A program made the translations under genes and the position numbers. Positions 57,450-64,000 of a DNA stretch of 64,000 nucleotides are shown piece after piece. The stretch spans positions 2,160,244 through 2,224,243 of the forward strand of contig NZ_LT707409.1 in the NCBI RefSeq assembly GCF_900156875.1, in the 5' to 3' direction. Within the stretch, counting starts at the first letter, position 1. Every line of letters begins with the position of its first letter. Source of the stretch: Robertmurraya dakarensis. Its GTDB lineage: Bacteria > Bacillota > Bacilli > Bacillales > Cytobacillaceae. The notes under the pieces were generated by a model. The model ran no database searches, had not been told where the DNA came from, and saw nothing but the letters and a program-made list of their open reading frames with translations.

Positions 57450-58640
57450 TTATTGCATATACAGTGATGCCAGAAAAATCCCTAATACTTTCTCATACAT
57501 CTCATTAAATTGCGAGAGCGGCAGCGGGTTCGTTCCTTTTCCTAACTCAATAGTAAATCCTGGTTTACGAAATTCCTGAATAAACCAATCTTTATAGCCC
57601 GCATGGCTGTCAATATAACGAAATGCTTCATAGCCGCTCACCCGCTGGAATTCTTCCGCAAGTAAACGTGACTCTGGTGGTTCAAGCCCTTCATATCCCC
57701 AATAAAATTCTTCCCCCTGAGTGTGGAAAGCAAGCACAGTATCAAAAATATTCTCCCTGGCAAGTTCTGCCATTACGACAGCCTCTGGCTCTGTTAAAGG
57801 GGCATCCCCTGGATAATCTCTTGGAGCAGGCGCTTTTGGTTCTTTCCTTTCTTTCTCAATCTCCCAATTCGCCGGATATTGGTTATTCAAGTCTACACCG
57901 CGAATATTTGCCTTCCAATTTGAAAAATCTGTACTGCCCTCGTTAATGTCAATAACCTGCTGCCGCATTTCTTGAGGTGGACCATTTAACACTAAATCGA
58001 CTCCGTCGGGGTTTACCATCGGAACAATCGATAAATCCACATTCTGATAAAGAGGAAGAGAAGAAAGACCTCTTATCGATGTACTATTAGTTAAGGATAA
58101 GAGAAATGTGTTTAACAGCGCCATTAAAATTGGTGTAGTAATCCATTCGTTCGCATGAAAGGATGCGTTAAAATGAACTTTTTTGCTTCCTCTCCCAAGC
58201 CTAATCTCTCTTATCGGTTTCCCCAAAACACTATAACCGATTGTATTCACTTTTATAAACGGAAACAGTTCTTGTAATTGATTTATATCTGCGGATAAAG
58301 CGGATAAATTATAAGGTCTCTGCCGGTTTTGCATCGGAGAAATCACTCTTGTTGGTAAGGAAATACTTTGACCGACCATTAATCTATTTGGATTAACGGC
58401 AGGATTTACTAAAGCAAGAGCATCTGCGGATAAATTCCTTGCTGCGGCTAACCTCCAAAAGGTATCCCCAGGTCTGACAGTATGTTGTTGAATATAAAAC
58501 CCAGGTATACGAACCCTTTGGCCAATTTGCAGAAGGTTATGATTGATACCCGGATTCGAGTCGGCAATTAAATTAAAAGGAATCAAAAACAGCTGGCTAT
58601 AGTACCATAATGAATCACCTGAACGAACTTGGACTTGCAT
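57450..58640 (-). CDS. yqgT: LysM and M14 peptidase, gamma-D-glutamyl-L-diamino acid endopeptidase (YqgT)
   Basis: Cell-wall or spore peptidoglycan peptidase of 396 residues. Two LysM domains (about 1-47 and 50-95, QVQVRSGDSLWYYSQLF and QHTVRPGDTFWRLA) precede a zinc carboxypeptidase domain with FHANEW (zinc His/Glu), the HTQGEEFYWGYE segment and the catalytic Glu in FTIELGKG. No N-terminal signal peptide is seen, as in B. subtilis. The ATG follows GGAGGAG. Confidence 0.9.
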   Translation of the reverse strand: MQVQVRSGDSLWYYSQLFLIPFNLIADSNPGINHNLLQIGQRVRIPGFYIQQHTVRPGDTFWRLAAARNLSADALALVNPAVNPNRLMVGQSISLPTRVISPMQNRQRPYNLSALSADINQLQELFPFIKVNTIGYSVLGKPIREIRLGRGSKKVHFNASFHANEWITTPILMALLNTFLLSLTNSTSIRGLSSLPLYQNVDLSIVPMVNPDGVDLVLNGPPQEMRQQVIDINEGSTDFSNWKANIRGVDLNNQYPANWEIEKERKEPKAPAPRDYPGDAPLTEPEAVVMAELARENIFDTVLAFHTQGEEFYWGYEGLEPPESRLLAEEFQRVSGYEAFRYIDSHAGYKDWFIQEFRKPGFTIELGKGTNPLPLSQFNEMYEKVLGIFLASLYMQ

Positions 58641-58821
58641 CTTTTCTCCTCCTATAACTTGAGATCTTGCCAAACCTCTAACAGAAGCTTCATTATAGGA
58701 TACATATGAGTCAAAATTAAAAAGATACCTCCCTAAACTAAAATAATAAAAGTGGCATGGTTTCATAAATTTCATTGAACAAGCAACACCATCTTTTCAG
58801 AAGATGCTGCTTGATTCACTA

Positions 58822-60705
58822 TTATTTTAATTGTTTGGTTAAGTCCCCTCGATACTCGATATTTTCGTAGAATCGCAGTAAATCCCCATAAATTATTGCA
58901 TCAGAATACTCGAGTTCATTTTTTGCCTTTTCTTTGTAACGATCACATACATTTTGATCGGTTTGTTTTCCAGTGGATTTGTCATAACAGATTTCTCTTG
59001 TAAAGACATAATCCTTGGTAATAAAACTGCCATCTCTTAGTACAGTAAACTCCATTTTATCGTCTAAAAATAAATCTGACCCAAAATCAATATTCTTTTT
59101 TGTATGGATCCCTAATAAATGGAGAATGGTGGGCTTTAAGTCTATTTGACCAGATACAGTCGAGATTGTTTTCCCAGCATGACCAGGGATATGAATAACT
59201 AATGGTACGCGCTGAAGCTGGGTGCTGACAAATGGGGTTATCTCTTCACCTAAATATTCCTCCATCGCTCTATTATGATTTTCGGAAATTCCGTAATGAT
59301 CGCCATACAAGATAATAATGGAATCATCATAAATTCCTTCGTCCTTTAATTTCTGAATGAAGAGCTTTAAAGCTTCATCCTGATACCGAACCGTTGGAAA
59401 ATAGTTATTTAGAGTTTGAGATCCCGAGTTGAAGGGTTCTATGAGTTGATCCTCTTCCTCCAATTCAAACGGAAAATGGTTGGTTAACGTAATCAATTTT
59501 GCATAGTATGGCTCTGGCATTTCCTTTAAGTGTTGAACCGATTGCTCAAAGAATTCCTTATCCTTTAATCCCCATCCGACAGAATTTTCCTCTTTAACAT
59601 TAAAATCATTTATCTCATAGAAACGATCATAACCGAGTGACTGGTACATAATATCTCGATTCCAGAAACTTTTCTTGTTAGCATGTAATGATGCTGTAAA
59701 GTAACCATTCTCATCTAAAATTTCTGGAGTAGCTTCAAATTCGTTACCGGAATGTGTAAAAAATACCGCTCCTCTTCCTAAAGGGTACAGTGAATTTTCA
59801 ACTATAAATTCCGAATCTGACGTTTTTCCTTGTCCCGTCTGATGGTAAAAGTTATTAAAGTAGTAACTTTCCTTGATAAAATCATTTAAAAATGGAGTAA
59901 TTTCCTCACCATTAACCGTTCGATTGACCACAAAACTTTGTGTTGATTCCAACGAAATTAAAATAACATTCTTCCCTTTAGCAATTCCAAAGTATTCATT
60001 ATTCGGTTCTTCATAATTCGCTTTAATATAATTGTCAATATCAACTAACTCACTGCCATCAGCGAATGCCCTTTGAGCAGACGATTTAGACTGCAAGAAT
60101 AAATCATATAAATGATAATTATAGGTGCCAATATTTTTAATTAAAATTTCCCTGTCAAAGGTTCTCGTCAGCAGCTGAGGTCTTTCTGTTTCAGCTAAGC
60201 CAAGATTCAAAAAAGAAATGGCTACAGCAATCAACAAATATGTTCTACTTTCAACCTTACTGAAGGAACGATTCGTGATAAATGCCGGCTTTAATTTTAT
60301 CAATGTGATTAAAATAACAAAATCAAGGAAGTACAAAGAATCTGTTACATTTAATAATGAATTGACACTGCTTCCCAAATCAGCCATATTACTTGTTTGA
60401 AATAAAACGGGCAGCGTTAAAAAATCATTAAAGAAACGGTAAAACACCACATTCCCATATAAAACCGATGAAACAATGAAACTAGCTATAATAATATATC
60501 GGTTTCGTTTTTTTTCATTGAAGTAAAGACTGATCCCAAAGATAAACATTAAAAAACTAAGCGGGTTCATAAATAAAATAAACTCTTGTTTCCAATTTTC
60601 AATTTCTATATCAAAACTAGTTTTATAGACTATATACGTTTTAATCCAGAGAAGTACAATCGCAATGGCAACGAAAGAAATCGAAGATGGATTAAACTTT
60701 CGCAT
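58822..60705 (-). CDS. yqgS: LTA synthase-family protein (YqgS)
   Basis: Membrane phosphoglycerol transferase, 627 residues. Five membrane segments occupy about 1-190; an extracellular sulfatase-like domain follows, with the nucleophile region [23 protein letters not shown] and [11 protein letters not shown] for metal binding. It polymerises glycerol phosphate onto glycolipid. B. subtilis YqgS is one of four paralogues and active in sporulation. The ATG is behind GGAGG. Confidence 0.92.
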   Translation of the reverse strand: MRKFNPSSISFVAIAIVLLWIKTYIVYKTSFDIEIENWKQEFILFMNPLSFLMFIFGISLYFNEKKRNRYIIIASFIVSSVLYGNVVFYRFFNDFLTLPVLFQTSNMADLGSSVNSLLNVTDSLYFLDFVILITLIKLKPAFITNRSFSKVESRTYLLIAVAISFLNLGLAETERPQLLTRTFDREILIKNIGTYNYHLYDLFLQSKSSAQRAFADGSELVDIDNYIKANYEEPNNEYFGIAKGKNVILISLESTQSFVVNRTVNGEEITPFLNDFIKESYYFNNFYHQTGQGKTSDSEFIVENSLYPLGRGAVFFTHSGNEFEATPEILDENGYFTASLHANKKSFWNRDIMYQSLGYDRFYEINDFNVKEENSVGWGLKDKEFFEQSVQHLKEMPEPYYAKLITLTNHFPFELEEEDQLIEPFNSGSQTLNNYFPTVRYQDEALKLFIQKLKDEGIYDDSIIILYGDHYGISENHNRAMEEYLGEEITPFVSTQLQRVPLVIHIPGHAGKTISTVSGQIDLKPTILHLLGIHTKKNIDFGSDLFLDDKMEFTVLRDGSFITKDYVFTREICYDKSTGKQTDQNVCDRYKEKAKNELEYSDAIIYGDLLRFYENIEYRGDLTKQLK

Positions 60706-60934
60706 GTTAAAGCCTCCTTAATGCTTAAAAGCTAAAGAAATCCATATATTTTACATTTTTAGGTAATAGAAGAAACTACAAAATATCTTAACCCTATTCC
60801 AACAAAGAATCAAATGAAAAACACCTTATGTGGTCAACAACATGTAATTGTCATTTTATTTCCATTACCCCTATATATGACGAGTAAACACATAAAAAGT
60901 TTCAGAGTTGTCCAATTGGATTTGTCCCCATATG

Positions 60935-60973
60935 AAAAAGGGACTCCATGTTATTTGGGAAGTCCCTTTTTCC
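60935..60973 (-). terminator. Terminator after glcK
   Basis: Hairpin GAAAAAGGGACT / AGTCCCTTTTTC downstream of glcK. It is symmetrical enough to act on either strand. Confidence 0.75.
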
Positions 60974-60981
60974 TTTCATAA

Positions 60982-61956
60982 TTAACGATTCCTATTTTTG
61001 GCTAACCAAGCAGCACCAATTACACCTGCATCATTCCCAAGTGTAGCGACGGATATTTCTGTGGACTTTTTCACCCTGGGAAAGGCATATTTACCGAAAT
61101 ATTCTTCCACCTTATTAACAAGAATATCACCCGCTCTTGATACTCCCCCTCCTATTATGATTTTATCTGGGTTTAGAGTATTCGCGATATTTGCTAAAGC
61201 CATTCCTAAATGGAAGGCTACCTCTTCCACAACTGCAAGTGCAGCAGCGTCTCCTGTTCTGGCACAATCGAACACGTCTTTTGCCGTTATTTTTCCTTCC
61301 CGCTGAAAGGTATTTAGCAGTTTGCCTGATTGAAGGTTACCATTTGTAAACTTTTCAGTTACAATTCGAACGATTCCGGTAGCTGAGGCAATAGTTTCTA
61401 GACAGCCCGTTTTCCCACAATTACAAGGGGCTCCCCCGTTCGGAATAGAGGTCACATGTCCAATTTCTCCAGCAGCTCCCATAACCCCTTGAATAATTTC
61501 ACCATTGGCGATCACCCCTCCGCCAACTCCTGTTCCTAGGGTTACACAGACTAGATTATTATATCCCTCCCCTGCTCCTTTCCACATCTCACCTAAAGCG
61601 GCACAGTTGGCATCATTTTCAATGACTGTCGGCAGCAATGTTTGCCTCTCCATCATATCCTTTAGGGGATAGTTGTCCTCCCAAGCTAAGTTTGGGGTAT
61701 TATAGAGCATTCCAGCCTCATAATTGACAGGTCCTGGTGCTCCCATTCCTATACCTGTCATCATCTCTATTTTCTTATCAAGTTTTGCTAATTGTAATTC
61801 AATGGATTCAGCAATATGTTTCGTAATATTTTTACCCTTTTCGCAATTATCCGTAGGAATTTCCCACTTATAAAGGATTTCACCATCAGTATTAATAAAA
61901 GCAAGCTTTGTTGTTGTGCCGCCAAGATCTACACCCACAAGCCACTTCTCCGTCAT
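60982..61956 (-). CDS. glcK: Glucokinase (ROK family)
   Basis: ATP-dependent glucokinase of 324 residues. It has the ATP motif [20 protein letters not shown] and the ROK zinc motif [11 protein letters not shown]. The ATG follows AGGAGGAAT. It lies 12 bp after yqgQ, as in B. subtilis, where the pair is cotranscribed. Confidence 0.95.
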   Translation of the reverse strand: MTEKWLVGVDLGGTTTKLAFINTDGEILYKWEIPTDNCEKGKNITKHIAESIELQLAKLDKKIEMMTGIGMGAPGPVNYEAGMLYNTPNLAWEDNYPLKDMMERQTLLPTVIENDANCAALGEMWKGAGEGYNNLVCVTLGTGVGGGVIANGEIIQGVMGAAGEIGHVTSIPNGGAPCNCGKTGCLETIASATGIVRIVTEKFTNGNLQSGKLLNTFQREGKITAKDVFDCARTGDAAALAVVEEVAFHLGMALANIANTLNPDKIIIGGGVSRAGDILVNKVEEYFGKYAFPRVKKSTEISVATLGNDAGVIGAAWLAKNRNR

Positions 61957-61967
61957 ATTCCTCCTCC

Positions 61968-62168
61968 TTAATTTTGTTTCTTTTCCATCCGAATTTCATG
62001 TCTAATCAACATAATGGCAGTTTGAAAATCCTTAGTTTCGATTAGCTGGGACTCGTACAATTCCTTTAGTTCAAATTCCATAAGCTCCAAAGTAGCTACC
62101 CTATCGCCCACATAAATAATGGTTCCAAACTTCTTTAAAAATTGTTGTATATCATAAATGCTTTTCAT
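61968..62168 (-). CDS. yqgQ: YqgQ-family protein
   Basis: A 66-residue helical protein beginning [20 protein letters not shown], which matches YqgQ; the family forms small helical bundles and has no known role. The ATG at 62168 has AGAGGT five bases upstream. The frame to 62273 has no similarity. Confidence 0.85.
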   Translation of the reverse strand: MKSIYDIQQFLKKFGTIIYVGDRVATLELMEFELKELYESQLIETKDFQTAIMLIRHEIRMEKKQN

Positions 62169-62260
62169 GTTAGACCTCTTCATTTCCGTTTTATTACTTT
62201 CCGAATAAAGTATAATCGATAAAAACAGATGTCTCAACAATTGAATTGAAGATAAAATAA

Positions 62261-62294
62261 AATGCTCTCTCAAGGTTTAAGCTGAGAGAGCATT
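62261..62294 (-). terminator. Terminator after the spoVAF-like gene
   Basis: Hairpin AATGCTCTCTCA / TGAGAGAGCATT, followed on the minus strand by TTATTTTATC. Confidence 0.82.
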
Positions 62295-62302
62295 AGAAAT
62301 GA

Positions 62303-63763
62303 TTATCGATCAGGATCCTTCGTGTGTAGTATTCTCGGTCTCCGATTCTTAAGCGGAATTGGCGATCGAAGCAATACGTCCTTAAAGGCTCTATAATTAA
62401 ACGGAATAAATGGCCATAAATAAGGAATACCAAAGGATTGCATTCTGACTAATAATATGATCACCAATAAGATTCCAATCACAAAGCCATATGTATGGAA
62501 TAAAGCTGTTGTAATTAACAAGAATATTCTAATGAGTCGGTTTGCCAAACTCATTTCATAACTAGGAGTGGCAAACGTACCCAATGCAGCGATCGATAGA
62601 TAAAGAATGACCTCATTCGTTAAAAGCCCCACTTCAACCGCGACTTGGCCAATCATTAAGGCTGCTACAAGACCGAGAGCCGTCGCTAATGCTGAGGGTG
62701 TATGGATGGCCGCCATCCTCAGCATATCTATCCCAACTTCAACAATTAGAAATTGGAGAAACAACGGAATTTGTCCGTCCTCATTTGGCCCCACAAAGGA
62801 CATATTATCTGGCAAGAGTTCAGGATTAACTGCGAATAAGTACCATAGTGGCAGTAAAAAGATAGATGCCCAAACGGCAACAAATCGTACAAATCGTAAG
62901 TATGCCCCAATCAACGGCTTATTACGGTACTCTTCTGCATGCTGCATATGATGCCAATAGGTGACCGGTGTAATGATAACACTTGGAGAGCCGTCAACAA
63001 TAATGCATACATGCCCTTCATATAAATGAGTAGCGGCCGTATCAGGACGTTCTGTATATCTAACCGTAGGAAAAGGATTCCAGTGTCGGCCTGAAATATA
63101 TTCTTCAATCGTCTTTTCCGCCATCGGAACTCCATCTGTATCAATTTTTGAAATGGACTCCTTTAGTTCCTCTACCATTTTCGGATCTGCAATGTCCTCA
63201 ATATAACTAATGACAATGTCGGTTTTTGACCTTCTGCCAACTTGCATGTACTCCATGCGAAGCGTCCGGTCTCTTACTCTTCTCCGCGTTAAGGCTGTAT
63301 TAAACACAATGGTTTCAACATAACCGTCTCTAGAACCACGAACCACTCTTTCAATATCTGGTTCCTGGGGACCTCGAACAGGATAGGTACGGGCATCGAT
63401 TATGATGACTTTATCGACTCCGTCGATGACAAGGGCGGTAGGTCCAGCTAAAACTTTATCGACTACATCATCAAGATTATCGGCAGTTTCTACTTCAACA
63501 TATGGTATATACGTTTTCAATAATTTTTCCAGGATCTGATCTTCTAGTTGCTCTGGTTGCAGCTTTGCTAGAAATTTCATTAATAAATGTAAAATATCAT
63601 CTTTTACAAATCCATCAATAAAATAAAAAGCCATATTTCTCTCGGTATATACAACATCCAATTGAATCACATCAAAGCTTTTTTCCACACCAAGAGCTGT
63701 CTTCAAATACTCTATATTTTCCTCTAAATTGACACTTACTGCTTTCTTTGCTGCTTTTTCCAT
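62303..63763 (-). CDS. spoVAF: Spore germination protein, SpoVAF/GerA A-subunit family
   Basis: GerA-type spore membrane protein of 486 residues. A hydrophilic N-terminal domain (about 1-270) contains GPTALVIDGVDKVIIIDART, RRRVRDRTLRMEYMQVGRR and HLYEGHVCIIVDGSPS; at least five membrane segments follow. These blocks resemble B. subtilis SpoVAF closely and ordinary GerAA less so. SpoVAF forms an ion channel with YqhR (FigP), encoded at 33348. No spoVA genes adjoin it in this window. The ATG at 63763 has GAGG upstream. Confidence 0.85.
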   Translation of the reverse strand: MEKAAKKAVSVNLEENIEYLKTALGVEKSFDVIQLDVVYTERNMAFYFIDGFVKDDILHLLMKFLAKLQPEQLEDQILEKLLKTYIPYVEVETADNLDDVVDKVLAGPTALVIDGVDKVIIIDARTYPVRGPQEPDIERVVRGSRDGYVETIVFNTALTRRRVRDRTLRMEYMQVGRRSKTDIVISYIEDIADPKMVEELKESISKIDTDGVPMAEKTIEEYISGRHWNPFPTVRYTERPDTAATHLYEGHVCIIVDGSPSVIITPVTYWHHMQHAEEYRNKPLIGAYLRFVRFVAVWASIFLLPLWYLFAVNPELLPDNMSFVGPNEDGQIPLFLQFLIVEVGIDMLRMAAIHTPSALATALGLVAALMIGQVAVEVGLLTNEVILYLSIAALGTFATPSYEMSLANRLIRIFLLITTALFHTYGFVIGILLVIILLVRMQSFGIPYLWPFIPFNYRAFKDVLLRSPIPLKNRRPRILHTKDPDR

Positions 63764-63920
63764 ATTCCACCTCATATGTTTTTCCAACTATTGCCTTAGA
63801 TAACTATCAACAGCTTAGACATCGTTGTAAAAAAACATACCTTCAACGGGGAATTGTTTATAAATAAGAAAATTTGCTGAAAACTAGTTTTTATACTGCA
63901 GTAAACTTACTCTATTCCTA

Positions 63921-64000
63921 TTAATACAAGTTATTATCCAGCTGATCCAGCAGCTCATTATAATCCTGCTGATTCGGTTCAATATCTACCGCTTTTTCTA
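63921..64000 (-). CDS. yqgP: 3' end of a gene with a TPR-like terminus (possible rhomboid protease YqgP)
   Basis: The last 26 codons, ending EKAVDIEPNQQDYNELLDQL then five residues and TAA, read on the minus strand into the window edge. The pattern fits the end of a tetratricopeptide repeat. In B. subtilis the rhomboid protease YqgP, which has C-terminal TPRs, lies next to yqgQ, so the identity is likely but inferred. Confidence 0.5.
   Translation of the reverse strand, partial: EKAVDIEPNQQDYNELLDQLDNNLY

Noticed and set aside
58776-58812. Hairpin downstream of yqgS as terminator
   Set aside because: The stem is interrupted and no T-run follows on the minus strand, so I do not list it.
1-64000. 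CRISPR arrays, tRNA or rRNA genes, IS transposases, prophage genes
   Set aside because: No direct-repeat arrays, cloverleaf sequences, transposase or phage proteins were seen.

Overview
The window is a chromosomal segment of an aerobic endospore-forming Bacillaceae bacterium. Gene order follows the Bacillus subtilis bkd-spo0A-spoIVB-recN-ispA-accBC-spoIIIA-efp-gcv-comG-yqg region closely. It carries complete spoIVB, spo0A and spoIIIA loci, low G+C DNA and strong GGAGG-type ribosome binding sites. Several syntenic differences (no folD, aroQ, yqhQ, mntR, yqhV or sin/tapA/tasA block here; a class II ribonucleotide reductase where mntR would lie) argue for a genus other than Bacillus sensu stricto, perhaps Neobacillus, Mesobacillus or Cytobacillus. 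That placement is inference.

Layout. 1-9999: branched-chain 2-keto acid degradation operon (ptb-bcd-buk-lpdV-bkdAA-bkdAB-bkdB, reading leftward), with the sigma-54 activator gene bkdR upstream, a clear -24/-12 promoter and a perfect 31-bp palindrome. 10203-13866: yqzF-like and yycC-like small genes, a glycerophosphodiesterase, spo0A and spoIVB. 13992-24854: recN, argR, tlyA, dxs, ispA, xseB, xseA, nusB, an Asp23-family gene, accC and accB. 25069-30393: the eight-gene spoIIIA operon behind a sigma-E promoter. 30581-35592: a SIMPL-domain gene, a small unknown gene, efp, pepP, yqhR, an SA1362-family gene and a patatin gene. 35726-38777: the B12-dependent ribonucleotide reductase gene nrdJ, split by a 324-nt group I intron and preceded by two NrdR boxes. 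38960-44705: lipM, a rhodanese gene and the glycine cleavage operon gcvT-gcvPA-gcvPB behind a tandem glycine riboswitch. 44883-47558: yqhH, yqhG, yqzE. 47644-51637: the comG competence pilus operon, in which comGE carries a stop at codon 3. 51854-64000: a Cys-rich regulator, the yqgY-yqgQ block (methyltransferase, MBL hydrolase, lipoprotein, LysM peptidase, LTA synthase, glucokinase) and a spoVAF-like germination gene; the rightmost bases are the 3' end of a TPR-like gene.

Themes. Acyl-CoA and one-carbon metabolism sit together: the bkd operon supplies branched acyl-CoA primers, accBC supplies malonyl-CoA, lipM supplies octanoyl groups for the lipoyl domains of both the BKD E2 and the glycine cleavage system, and gcv supplies C1 units. 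Sporulation and germination genes (spo0A, spoIVB, spoIIIAA-AH, yqhR, spoVAF-like) form a second group.

Most unusual signals: (1) the intron in nrdJ, with visible P1, P10 and P/Q/R/S core elements and no homing endonuclease; (2) the nonsense codon just behind the ribosome binding site of comGE; (3) a 137-bp element with 16-bp terminal inverted repeats where folD is expected; (4) spoIIIAD without a canonical start codon; (5) the palindrome straddling the bkdR stop codon, 46 bp upstream of the sigma-54 promoter.
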